Assembly (NCBI GenBank): GCA_034435015.1
Contig: DAOTYH010000007.1
Coordinates: 1-64,000, forward strand
Length of the DNA: 64,000 nucleotides
Source of the DNA: DAOTYH01 sp034435015
Lineage (GTDB): Bacteria > Chloroflexota > Anaerolineae > Aggregatilineales > UBA3940
Direction of reading: 5' to 3'
Shown: piece by piece, positions 1-8,266 of the stretch
Layout: every line of letters begins with the position of its first letter
How positions within the stretch are numbered: the first letter of the stretch is position 1
Made by a program: the position numbers and the translations under genes
Notes under the pieces: generated by a model
Seen by the model: the letters and a program-made list of their open reading frames with translations, nothing else
What the model was told of the DNA's origin: nothing
The model's database searches: none

Positions 1-2585
1 GCTGGAAAAGGGAGGGAGTACTCCCCTTCCAAAAGCTTCGCTTGAAACTGGTCAGCCTGATAGACAGCTTGATCGAAGCAAGTGACTCACGGCCAGAGCA
101 TTCCTTCATGCTGGATGGGCAAGCCGTCATGCTCGACGACTACCTCGAAGTAAGGCCTGAGCAACGCACTGCCATCAGCAGATTATTACAAACCGGACAA
201 CTATACGCCGGCCCATGGTATGTCACGCCTGATGAGTTTCTTGTCAGTCCGGAGGCACTCATCCGCAACCTGCTACAAGGAATACGTTCAATAAATCAGC
301 TGGGGCCGTGCATGGATATCAGCTACATGCCCGATTCAAGCGGACACATCGGCCAGTTGCCCCAGATATTACAGGGTTTTGGTGTCCGAGGGGCAGTTTT
401 GATACAGGGGCTGGGAGAGGCTCCCGCTGAACTATGGTGGGAGGCACCGGATGGAAGTCGGATACTCGTCAGTTACCTGCGTGACAGCAGTGACACCGAT
501 CCCCTGCCCTCCGAGCCAGAGATGCTGAAAGGCCGGCTTGCTCAGCTCAAGGCCAAAGTGAAGGAGCACCTCACCGGCGGGGTACTACTGCTGATGCACG
601 AAGACTCTTGTCAATCAGCTCCTTTGCCTCTTCAAGATGTAGCCAAACGCTTGCGGGGAATACAAGTCATTCCCAGCAATCTGCCTTCCTATTTTGAACA
701 TCTGCTGGCATCTGGGATTGACCTGCCTGTCATTGTGGGGGAGTTGCGCTCGCCTCAGCGTTTTGCCCTGCACAGCGGCACGCTCAGCACTCACATCGAG
801 ATCAAACAACGCAACCACGAAATCCAGACTTTATTGGAGCGGTGGTGTGAGCCTTTCAGCGCTTGGGTACACCTGTTGAATGAGAAGGTATATCCACCCC
901 TTCACCCTGCTCCCTTACGTGCTCAAACCGAGCTGATCGTTTATGCATGGCGGCTTCTGCTTCAGAACCATTCCCCTGAATCAATCCGGGGGTGCAGTAT
1001 TGGGCAAGTCCATCGCGAGGTAGACCTGCGTTTCGATCAGACCGAACAGATTGCAGAGACACTAACCAGTCAAAACCTTGAATACATCGCAGGTCAGATC
1101 GCCACAGACGATCTGTCAGATGATCCTCAGTCCATGTCCCTAGTAGTTTTCAATGCCGCCGGACACAGCCAGACAGGGATTGTATCCTTTCAATTGCCTG
1201 ATCCAACTGGATTCGAAGTTGCCGAAGTCATAGATGAAAGAGGGCAAGTCCAATCTCTCGAACTTGAGACGCAGGCGGGAAGCCCAGAAAATCAACAAGC
1301 CCCTTCAGCTCCAACCCTGCATTTTGTGGCAGACAATGTGCCGCCCTTCGGATACCGAGTCTATGCATTGCGGCCTGCCCGGTCCTCCCCGCCTGCACCT
1401 CAGACAACCGAGATGGATGAGGGAACGATCATCGAAAATGAGTACCTCAACGTAGAGGTTAACCCCACTGATGGCACCTTATCACTCTTCGACAAGCGCA
1501 CCGGGCGCTCGTTTTCAGGCCTGAATCGTTACATTGACGGAGGCGATAGCGGAGACTGCTATACTTATTGTCCTCCTGACCACGATACCCAGATCAATAT
1601 TGCCACCAATACCCCCCTCCATGTTGAGCGGCGCCGGGGGCCTGTTACACAAACACTGTACTTGTTCCAGATTTACCGTCTGCCTCAGACACTCACCCCA
1701 GATCGCCGTGCCCGGCTCCCTCTGGCCGCCCAGTTCGTACCCATTTCGATCCTAACCGCCTTTCACCTTTACCGAGGTGTGCCACGACTGGATGTCAAGG
1801 TCACCGTTACCAACAGCGCTTCTGATCATCGGCTCAGAGTCCATTTCCCAACTGGTATAGTGACTCAGGAGGCTTTCTTCGACGGCCATTTTGAAGTAAT
1901 ACGCCGTCCCCTAGCACTGCCCAATGCTGAAGAAACACGTGATTGGGCCGAGCAACCCGCTTTAGAGCAACCTCAGCGTGCCTTTGTTACTGTGCTGGGA
2001 GACGAAACGGGCCTGACGCTTGCTAACCGCGGGCTACCTGAAGTGGCCATCTTAGCAGGGGATAATGGGGCAGAGATTGCCCTGACACTGTTACGCTGTG
2101 TAGGCTGGCTCAGCCGGGAGGACCTCGCCAACCGCCGAGGCAACGCTGGTCCCTCCATCGAAACGCCGGAAGCTCAATGCTGGGGTGAACACCGGTTCGC
2201 CTACAGCTTGATCCCGCACGGGCAGGACCCATGGCCTGCGTGGCAACAGGCATGGGCCTTCCAGACCCCCCTGCGTGCTGTGGCAATCAGAGGCCCGCAT
2301 TCCGGTCCACTGCCACCGGCAGGCAGTCTAGTCAGTGTGGATAACCCGGCCTTTGTAGTGAGTACCGTAAAGATCGCTTCGAACGGGAGAGGGCTGATTG
2401 TGCGCGGTTACAACATCAGCGAAGCCACTGAAAAGGTCAGCCTGCGATTGGATATACCTTTCACTTCCGCTCAGCGAGTCCGCATGGATGAATCTCCCAC
2501 CGGCGGGCATATAACCCAGAATAAAGCCGGTCTCTATACCTTCAAGGCTAGGCCCAACGAGGTTGTGACTCTTGCGTTTTCCTGA
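1..2585 (+). CDS. GH38 (alpha-mannosidase) family protein, 5' end outside the window, probable pseudoenzyme
   Basis: The reading frame is open to the left edge (first complete codon at 3), so the gene starts upstream; a TTG at 42 is only an internal codon. The first residues, W-K-R-E-G, align without gaps to the W-D-R-E-W motif near the N-terminus of bacterial alpha-mannosidases such as MngB. The family layout follows: DGQ near the start, PDSSGH (nucleophile Asp block) at about nt 330-350, a helical middle domain, and the beta-rich GH38 C-terminal domain with HRLRVHFPT. GH38 enzymes cleave alpha-mannosides using a zinc held by Asp, His and the nucleophile Asp. Here the first ligand Asp is Lys (nt 6-8) and the later A-H-D-S-I motif reads S-P-E-S-I (nt 972-986), so two metal ligands appear lost. 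It is convergent with the lipoprotein gene downstream. Family call sure; loss of activity is inference. Confidence 0.9.
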   Translation, partial: WKREGVLPFQKLRLKLVSLIDSLIEASDSRPEHSFMLDGQAVMLDDYLEVRPEQRTAISRLLQTGQLYAGPWYVTPDEFLVSPEALIRNLLQGIRSINQLGPCMDISYMPDSSGHIGQLPQILQGFGVRGAVLIQGLGEAPAELWWEAPDGSRILVSYLRDSSDTDPLPSEPEMLKGRLAQLKAKVKEHLTGGVLLLMHEDSCQSAPLPLQDVAKRLRGIQVIPSNLPSYFEHLLASGIDLPVIVGELRSPQRFALHSGTLSTHIEIKQRNHEIQTLLERWCEPFSAWVHLLNEKVYPPLHPAPLRAQTELIVYAWRLLLQNHSPESIRGCSIGQVHREVDLRFDQTEQIAETLTSQNLEYIAGQIATDDLSDDPQSMSLVVFNAAGHSQTGIVSFQLPDPTGFEVAEVIDERGQVQSLELETQAGSPENQQAPSAPTLHFVADNVPPFGYRVYALRPARSSPPAPQTTEMDEGTIIENEYLNVEVNPTDGTLSLFDKRTGRSFSGLNRYIDGGDSGDCYTYCPPDHDTQINIATNTPLHVERRRGPVTQTLYLFQIYRLPQTLTPDRRARLPLAAQFVPISILTAFHLYRGVPRLDVKVTVTNSASDHRLRVHFPTGIVTQEAFFDGHFEVIRRPLALPNAEETRDWAEQPALEQPQRAFVTVLGDETGLTLANRGLPEVAILAGDNGAEIALTLLRCVGWLSREDLANRRGNAGPSIETPEAQCWGEHRFAYSLIPHGQDPWPAWQQAWAFQTPLRAVAIRGPHSGPLPPAGSLVSVDNPAFVVSTVKIASNGRGLIVRGYNISEATEKVSLRLDIPFTSAQRVRMDESPTGGHITQNKAGLYTFKARPNEVVTLAFS

Positions 2586-2613
2586 TCGTTGTCTGGCATT
2601 CCGGCACTAGTGC

Positions 2614-4353
2614 TTACCCCCCTACCCCAAGATAGTTGCCATCCCCCGGCCACAGCTCCAAGGGGAAAGGCTCAAGTATCTCACCCTCAGGCAAGTAGGG
2701 GCCAAAATATTGCTGACGCAGGGCATCTAGTGTCCCATCTGCTTTCATGTCTTGCAGGGTAAAGTTGATCAGAGCGAGGAAGTCAACATCGTAATTGGGC
2801 AACACCATCACATAATTCACTGGACGATAGAGGGCATCATATACTGTGATCGCGGCATCTGCCTGTGACATCAGGATCAAGGCAAATTCATCTCCCACGA
2901 CCGCATAGGCCGAACGGGATACAAGGGCACGGAACGCTTCCTCATAGGATTCAGTCGTCTGGATGTCGGGAAAGTCGTTGTTGTCTCGAATGATGTCTTC
3001 ACTCACGTCTAAGGGAGGCACTGCCACAGAAGGTTTAAACTCCAGATCACCGATCCCCTGCACACGAACATCTTGCATGTGAATAAGCCGAAGGCCGCGT
3101 TGATAATATGGCTGGCTAAAGGCTACTTGCCCGATCAGAGCTTGATTGGGGCGTACACCCACCACCAGATCAGCCTGGCCTCCACGCAAAAGATTGAGGC
3201 CCTGTTCGCCAACAGATTGGGGAATCTCAACAATGGGCACGTTCCAGCGACGCGCCATCTCGTTGATAATGGCACGATTGTACCCATCCACAATCAACTG
3301 ACCGTCAAATAAGGCAGGCGTCGCAGACAGGTCTAAGCCTGCCACACGAAGCGCCTCACCCCGCTGTATACGCTCGACCACAGAAGGCATAGCCGAAATC
3401 TCAGTCGGGAAGGTGCCAAAGGTATAGGCAGGTTCACCCGGCATCGTTGGGAAAAGATCGCTGGGGTAACCATAAAAATTGCTCGAGAAAATCTCTCCAA
3501 GACGCCCTTCGCCGGCAAGCTGCTGAAGCGTCAGATTGAGCAGGTCACGCAGGGGTGTGTCGCCACGGCGTACTGCAAAGGCATAAGGCTCGCTAGAGAC
3601 CAACTCCCCTAGAATCTGAAGTCCGCCATCGGAGCTGGCAGGCAACATCAAATCTTCCCGGCGGCTCACCACTGCACTTACCTGTTGTTGCGTCAACATG
3701 GCTACCGCCGCCTCGACTGTGCCAAAAGGCTGGATAACCGGTGAGATGCCAAGCTGGGCCGAGCGCTCAGACAAGGCAGTTTGTGCCTCATCCCCAACAG
3801 CCGCTACGACCTTCCCACCAAGATCAGCCACACTGCTGATAGGTGAATCAGCCAGCACTAACACCCCGTACCCGCTCAGAAAGGTGGTGTCAGAGAACTC
3901 AACGAACTGCTCCAGTTCCCGCCGATGGGGCATGGCGGCCGCGATTAGGTCAATATCGCCATTGTAGAGGAGAGGTAGTCTTGTCTGACGTGTCACCTGA
4001 ACAAACGTGGCCTCGACTCCCCACAACTCAGCTATTTGGCGGACCAGCTCCACCTCATAACCATGCACCTGACCATTATCCGAGAGCACACCAAAGGGAG
4101 GATAGTTATACAACACACCTACCCGCACCTCTCCGCGCCGCCGGATTTCAACCAGGGCTGACTCACTCACAGGCGCGGGGACTGGTGTCTCATAGATATC
4201 GCCGTGCCTGGGAGGGGGACTGGTAGGCGTAGGGGCGACGGTAGGACTCATTGTGGGAATCGGCTCCCCATTGCTGTCGCCACCACATCCCCCTAGAACG
4301 AGAGCCAGTGCCATGACGGCTACAATCTTGATGAGGGTTACAGCCTGTCTCAT
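2614..4353 (-). CDS. Lipoprotein with two tandem family 3 solute-binding domains
   Basis: A 579-residue protein with a lipoprotein signal (hydrophobic stretch then VLGGC, Cys at residue 23), a Thr/Pro-rich tether, and two bacterial extracellular solute-binding family 3 domains (PF00497 type). The first runs from about residue 67 (RRRGEVRVGVLYNYPPFG) to about 300, the second from about 335 (QRGEALRVAGLDLSATPALF) to about 560; both end in the usual GTL/GRL helix before the end. Such domains bind amino acids or similar small ligands outside the membrane and feed an ABC importer or act as sensors. No permease or ATPase gene lies nearby. It is the last gene of an obgE-nadD unit, beginning 11 bases after the nadD stop. 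The ligand cannot be told from the sequence. Confidence 0.88.
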   Translation of the reverse strand: MRQAVTLIKIVAVMALALVLGGCGGDSNGEPIPTMSPTVAPTPTSPPPRHGDIYETPVPAPVSESALVEIRRRGEVRVGVLYNYPPFGVLSDNGQVHGYEVELVRQIAELWGVEATFVQVTRQTRLPLLYNGDIDLIAAAMPHRRELEQFVEFSDTTFLSGYGVLVLADSPISSVADLGGKVVAAVGDEAQTALSERSAQLGISPVIQPFGTVEAAVAMLTQQQVSAVVSRREDLMLPASSDGGLQILGELVSSEPYAFAVRRGDTPLRDLLNLTLQQLAGEGRLGEIFSSNFYGYPSDLFPTMPGEPAYTFGTFPTEISAMPSVVERIQRGEALRVAGLDLSATPALFDGQLIVDGYNRAIINEMARRWNVPIVEIPQSVGEQGLNLLRGGQADLVVGVRPNQALIGQVAFSQPYYQRGLRLIHMQDVRVQGIGDLEFKPSVAVPPLDVSEDIIRDNNDFPDIQTTESYEEAFRALVSRSAYAVVGDEFALILMSQADAAITVYDALYRPVNYVMVLPNYDVDFLALINFTLQDMKADGTLDALRQQYFGPYLPEGEILEPFPLELWPGDGNYLGVGG

Positions 4354-4364
4354 ACTCTAGTCCG

Positions 4365-4964
4365 TCAGAGGTCGCAATAGAGTTTCTGTTGGAAGATATA
4401 TGCCTCCACGCCAGCCGGCAGAAGGTAACGTATCGTCCGCCCTGCGGATACGCGGCGGCGAATATCTGCCGCGGCGATCCCCATAGGAGGCATGTCAATA
4501 AAGACCAGCCTGCCGCTCAGACCGGGGATAGCGGTTTCAAGAGAGGCCAGATCATAGGTGACATCAGGCCGCTGGATCACAGCCAGAAAGGCCTGCTGGA
4601 TCAGCCGCGCTGGATCATGCCAGCTTGGCAGATCGCGCAAGGAATCTGAGCCGATCAAAAAGAACAGCTCAGCTCCTTGGTTCTCAGCGGCAACCAGCGC
4701 CAAAGTGTCTGCCGTATAGTGCGGGCCGGGACGTTCAACATCTATCAGGGAGAGCACAAAATAGGGATTGTCAGCCAGTGCCAACCGTAACATCTCCAGC
4801 CGATGCTTAACCGGCGTGATCATCTGCCCGCGCTTATGGGGAGGATCAGCGGCAGGAATCCATAAGACACGCTCCAGTGCCAACTGCTCACGCGCTTGCT
4901 CTGCCATGAGCAAGTGGGCATAATGGGGCGGGTCAAATGTCCCCCCCAACACCCCAAGCCGCAT
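4365..4964 (-). CDS. nadD: Nicotinate-nucleotide adenylyltransferase
   Basis: A 199-residue nucleotidyltransferase that transfers AMP from ATP to nicotinate mononucleotide to make deamido-NAD in the cytoplasm. The N-terminal GGTFDPPHYAH is the expected phosphate-binding motif (HxGH-like HYAH), followed by WIPAADPPHK, the acceptor-site region. Length is normal for NadD. The usual C-terminal ISxTxIR motif reads IAAADIR, so the Ser and Thr are both Ala. The start ATG overlaps the obgE stop (TGATG), pointing to translational coupling. NadD sits beside obgE in many bacteria. The window also holds pncB and nrtR, which act in the same NAD pathway. Confidence 0.93.
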   Translation of the reverse strand: MRLGVLGGTFDPPHYAHLLMAEQAREQLALERVLWIPAADPPHKRGQMITPVKHRLEMLRLALADNPYFVLSLIDVERPGPHYTADTLALVAAENQGAELFFLIGSDSLRDLPSWHDPARLIQQAFLAVIQRPDVTYDLASLETAIPGLSGRLVFIDMPPMGIAAADIRRRVSAGRTIRYLLPAGVEAYIFQQKLYCDL

Positions 4965-6220
4965 CAGTCAAGCCACTCCAGTTCGTAATCGCCGATCAGG
5001 ACTGTGTCCCCCTCCGAGACACCAGCATCCTTCAGCGCTTCTGTGACACCGAGTGCTGTCAGGATACGATGAAACCGTTCAACAGCTTCGTCATATTCCC
5101 AGTACGTCATGGCAGCCGCCCGCTCTACACGCTTGCCAACCACTCTGAAAGCATCCCCTTCCCGGACAATCTGGAAGGCATCCTCCTCTTCTTCGGGTTG
5201 AAAGACAGGAACTTCTTCTGGCAAAGTGGATGGCGGCAATTGTTCGAGCATTTGAACAGCGAGGTTCATCAACTCGCGCACGCCGCGTTGGGTGGCGGCT
5301 GAGATTGCCAGCACATGCTGTCCCCGCTCCCTGATAGCGGCCTGAACAGCGGGCCACTTCTCCTGCGCTTGCGGCAGGTCAATCTTGTTAAGCACAACGA
5401 TCTGGGGCTTAGCCGCTAACTCGGCGTCAAATAATGCCAGCTCCGTGTTGATCTGAACATAGTCCCCCAATGGGTTACTCCCTGCCCCATCTAACAAGTG
5501 GATCAGGAGGCGTGTTCGTTGGATATGGCGCAGAAAGCTATGCCCCAGCCCTACGCCGGCATGAGCGCCTTCGACCAAGCCAGGGATGTCTGCGAGTATA
5601 ACCTCGCGATCACCAACTGTTGCTACTCCAAGGTTAGGGGTTAGGGTGGTAAAGGGGTAGTCCGCAATTTTGGGCCGCGCCGCACTGACAACGGAGAGCA
5701 GGGTTGATTTCCCCGCATTTGGCACCCCTACAATCCCTATATCGGCGATCAGCTTAAGCTCCAGCACAAGCCAGCGTTCTTCTCCCGGCTCCCCTTTTTC
5801 AGCCATACGCGGCGCCTGATTGGTCGGAGACTTAAACCGTGCATTGCCACGCCCTCCACGCCCGCCGCGGGCTACCACAAGCCGCTGGCCGTGCCGAGTG
5901 AGGTCGCCCAGCAGGGCACCTGTCTCAGCATCCCGGACGATAGTACCCGGTGGAATTTCAATGACCAGCTCAGCCCCATCTGCCCCCGTCATGTTGGAAT
6001 TGCCGCCGCGTTTGCCTGCTTCAGCCTTGAAGTGACGCTTGTGCTCAAAATGCGACAGGGTATTCAAGCGGGAATTAACAACTAAAACGACATCCCCTCC
6101 TCTGCCGCCGTCCCCTCCTGACGGTCCTCCCAGAGGGACGTATTTTTCACGACGAAAGGCAACAATCCCTGCCCCGCCGTCTCCACCTTTAACGTAAATC
6201 TTAGCTTCATCTAGAAACAT
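4964..6220 (-). CDS. obgE: GTPase Obg/CgtA
   Basis: A 418-residue GTPase of the Obg family, which acts on the large ribosomal subunit. The glycine-rich Obg fold fills residues 1 to about 158 (many GG pairs such as [10 protein letters not shown]), followed by the G domain with G1 [10 protein letters not shown]3 DIPGL and G4 NKID, and a C-terminal OCT domain from about residue 340 that includes [17 protein letters not shown]. The OCT domain is typical of Gram-positive and some other phyla and absent from the E. coli protein. ATG at 6218-6220; the stop overlaps nadD. It lies just after the terminator of the polyprenyl synthase gene, so it should have its own promoter, which I could not define. 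Confidence 0.96.
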   Translation of the reverse strand: MFLDEAKIYVKGGDGGAGIVAFRREKYVPLGGPSGGDGGRGGDVVLVVNSRLNTLSHFEHKRHFKAEAGKRGGNSNMTGADGAELVIEIPPGTIVRDAETGALLGDLTRHGQRLVVARGGRGGRGNARFKSPTNQAPRMAEKGEPGEERWLVLELKLIADIGIVGVPNAGKSTLLSVVSAARPKIADYPFTTLTPNLGVATVGDREVILADIPGLVEGAHAGVGLGHSFLRHIQRTRLLIHLLDGAGSNPLGDYVQINTELALFDAELAAKPQIVVLNKIDLPQAQEKWPAVQAAIRERGQHVLAISAATQRGVRELMNLAVQMLEQLPPSTLPEEVPVFQPEEEEDAFQIVREGDAFRVVGKRVERAAAMTYWEYDEAVERFHRILTALGVTEALKDAGVSEGDTVLIGDYELEWLD

Positions 6221-6256
6221 ATCGTGCCAAGCATACCGTGTAGACGCTTAAAGATC

Positions 6257-6300
6257 AAAAGGCGTCGCTCGCCTGCGGCGCTCGCAGACGACACGACGCC
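6257..6300 (-). terminator. Intrinsic terminator of the polyprenyl synthase gene
   Basis: On the minus strand GGCGTCG (6300-6294) pairs with CGACGCC (6267-6261) and is followed by TTTT (6260-6257). A second small stem (CTGCG 6273-6277 with CGCAG 6283-6287) sits inside. It follows the stop at 6324 by about 24 bases. Confidence 0.75.
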
Positions 6301-6323
6301 ACCATGATTCCGGAAATCCTAAC

Positions 6324-7271
6324 TCAATGATCGCGCTCGACAACCAGCTTGATCAGGCTACGCAGTTCGTCAACAGCTAGACTCTGGGGTAGTTTATCAA
6401 GGACAGCATTGGCTTGCACAGCAAGAGCCTGTGCCATCTGACGACCTTCTTCGACTGCCCCGCCTGCAATGAGACGTCGTTTGATCGGCAGGAAAGGATC
6501 GCCCTCTTCTTCCTCCACAGTGTCTTCTACGACGACAGCCGGAACAGCCACACCGCCTTTGCCTCCCTCAGCGAGGGCCATAGCCACCCCTTTACCCTGA
6601 GCAACATCAACACCTGCCTGTTTACCCATCAAACGGGGGTCGCCGGTGAGATCGAGGAGATCATCCACGATTTGAAATGCAAGCCCAATGTAGAATCCAT
6701 ACTCACCCAATGTCTCTGCGAGCCGCGGCTCGGCTCCGGCCAATTGTGCCCCCAACAGACAAGCCGCCCGGAAGAGAGAGGCTGTCTTTTTGGCTACGAT
6801 TTTCTGGTAGGTTTCACGGTTCAGAGTATTTTGCTTTGCCGCCGCCGCCTGGAGAGTTTCCCCTTCAACAAGCGCTGTAGTAGCTTCTGCAAACGTCATG
6901 TTCAGATCACCGTAAGGGGCAACCAGCTTATAGACCTTGGTGAATAGAAAATCACCGGTGAGGAGAGCAAAGGTGCGTCCCCAACGTTCGTTAACTGTCT
7001 CACGCCCCCGCCGGGTTTTGCCATGATCGTTAATGTCATCATGGACAAGTGTGGCTGTATGAACAAGCTCAACAGCCGCCGCAACGGGAATTGCGTATTC
7101 AAGGTCCTGCCCGCCAGCCGCCTGATAAGCAAGAAGAAGCAAACGCGGGCGAATCCGTTTGCCGCCCGCGCCAATGATATGACGACTAGCTTCCTGTAAG
7201 ACCTCCACCTCGCTGGCCACAATCTCGACCATTAATTTATCAACGGCAAGCAGGGCCTCATCTAAGTTCAT
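6324..7271 (-). CDS. Trans-polyprenyl diphosphate synthase (heptaprenyl/octaprenyl type)
   Basis: A 315-residue all-helical prenyltransferase. It should extend an allylic diphosphate with isopentenyl diphosphate to give a long-chain product for menaquinone or lipid carriers. The GGKRIRPRL motif near residue 36, the first Asp-rich motif DDIND at 78-82 followed by GKTRRG, and the second FQIVDDLLD about 125 residues later are intact. Small-versus-bulky residues before the first motif (LVH) suggest a long chain, but length cannot be fixed. After the second motif the usual GK.T.P region reads GVDVAQGKG and is followed by a Gly/Val-rich and acidic insert (VEDTVEEEEGDPF). A sigma-70-type promoter is at 7327-7355 and a terminator at 6257-6300, so the gene is probably its own transcription unit. 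Confidence 0.93.
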   Translation of the reverse strand: MNLDEALLAVDKLMVEIVASEVEVLQEASRHIIGAGGKRIRPRLLLLAYQAAGGQDLEYAIPVAAAVELVHTATLVHDDINDHGKTRRGRETVNERWGRTFALLTGDFLFTKVYKLVAPYGDLNMTFAEATTALVEGETLQAAAAKQNTLNRETYQKIVAKKTASLFRAACLLGAQLAGAEPRLAETLGEYGFYIGLAFQIVDDLLDLTGDPRLMGKQAGVDVAQGKGVAMALAEGGKGGVAVPAVVVEDTVEEEEGDPFLPIKRRLIAGGAVEEGRQMAQALAVQANAVLDKLPQSLAVDELRSLIKLVVERDH

Positions 7272-7326
7272 GGATTAGTTCTCCAGTCTCAAGGTTCATT
7301 TGTTCCTTTTAGAACTTTCTAAATAG

Positions 7327-7355
7327 ATTATACAAAAATAGACTAATATCGTCAA
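7327..7355 (-). promoter_or_regulatory. Promoter of the polyprenyl synthase gene
   Basis: On the minus strand TTGACG (7355-7350), a 17-base spacer and TATAAT (7332-7327). The surrounding 140 bases are clearly AT-rich against the rest of the window. The transcript would start about 50 bases before the ATG at 7271, which has GGAGA upstream. Confidence 0.75.
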
Positions 7356-7414
7356 AATTATACACAACTATCCTCTCTCTGAGCCTATCAGAGAGGAAAG
7401 ATACCCCTGTCACA

Positions 7415-7963
7415 TTATTCTTGCGACTTGGGCTGATGAGCGGAAACAATCTGTTCAAGACGCGGAGGGCCATCACGGGTCAGGATAATCTCAAGTGCAA
7501 CCTGGGCAAAGCGGAAGAAAGCCTGCATATCCTTCACGCGGGCCAGATAGTATTCAGCCAGTTCGCGTTCCTCATCGCTGAGATGCGGCTTAGACCGTTC
7601 CAACCGGCGGGCATTCTCTTCTAAAACACTGAGCGCAACCCCCACTTCACGACGTTCACGGCTCCCTAAAATAGAGGCCACGATCTTCCACAGGTCGCTC
7701 TCAGCCTCGTAGTACTTCCGTCTGTCACCCTTGACCCATACTTCACGTACCATTCCCCAGCGTTCCAGAGCACGCATGTTCATACTGACGCTGGCTTTCG
7801 ATTTGGCGACGATCTCCTCCAATTCATCTAAGGAGAGAGGCACTGGACTCATGAGAAGTGCACCATATAGATGGCCCATGACCGGGCTGAAGCCGAAGAA
7901 GTCAGTCAGCTCGCCCAAGCCCTTGACCATGCTGTCACGCACTGCTTGGAGGTCTGGATTCAT
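7415..7963 (-). CDS. GbsR/MarR-family transcriptional regulator
   Basis: A winged-helix regulator. The ATG at 7963 gives 182 residues (MNPDLQAVRD); a TTG at 7999 would add 12 residues and seems less likely. The pattern FFGFSPVMGHLYGALLMSP, followed by SLDELEEIVAKSKASVSMNM (recognition helix) and a wing with KGDRRKYYEAE, is typical of the GbsR group, whose members often repress neighbouring transporter genes. It is 75 bases downstream of the last gene of the export operon in the same direction, so it may be cotranscribed and control that operon. The inducer cannot be told. Confidence 0.85.
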   Translation of the reverse strand: MNPDLQAVRDSMVKGLGELTDFFGFSPVMGHLYGALLMSPVPLSLDELEEIVAKSKASVSMNMRALERWGMVREVWVKGDRRKYYEAESDLWKIVASILGSRERREVGVALSVLEENARRLERSKPHLSDEERELAEYYLARVKDMQAFFRFAQVALEIILTRDGPPRLEQIVSAHQPKSQE

Positions 7964-8038
7964 AAGTTTGCGTCCCAATGCAGACAAGCAAAGATGCAAC
8001 CCTGATCATAACGACGCCCCCAAAGTGTGTCAAACCTA

Positions 8039-8266
8039 TCAGCGGGGGCGGTCGCGCATCAGAGTATCAAACAGCAAGACGCCTAACAGACAGATAAAGA
8101 CAGTACAGCTAATTGGCACCTGCCAGTAAGTAAACCAAGCAGGCGACCAAAAAATCATCACCACGCCATTGGCCAAAATGAGCAGGCCAACCGCTATTCC
8201 AAGCCGCTTCAGAAAATCAAGCCATATTCTGGGCACAGCAAGCTTCCCTGATCTGCCATTACTCAT
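8039..8266 (-). CDS. Small two-helix membrane protein of the export operon
   Basis: The ATG at 8266 overlaps the end of the permease gene by 8 bases and gives 75 residues ([12 protein letters not shown]). There are two hydrophobic helices, around IAVGLLILANGVVMIFW and ISCTVFICLLGVLLF, with a basic N-terminus and an Arg-rich end (RDRPR). I do not recognise a family. The overlap with the permease, the membrane profile and the absence of another gene here support a real gene. It could be an accessory subunit of the transporter. An upstream extension of the frame to 8323 lies inside the permease gene and is probably not translated. Confidence 0.6.
   Translation of the reverse strand: MSNGRSGKLAVPRIWLDFLKRLGIAVGLLILANGVVMIFWSPAWFTYWQVPISCTVFICLLGVLLFDTLMRDRPR

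Noticed and set aside
7375..7395. Hairpin CTCTCTGA/TCAGAGAG as terminator of the GbsR-type gene
   Set aside because: The stem is good but no T-run follows on the minus strand, so it is not called as an intrinsic terminator.
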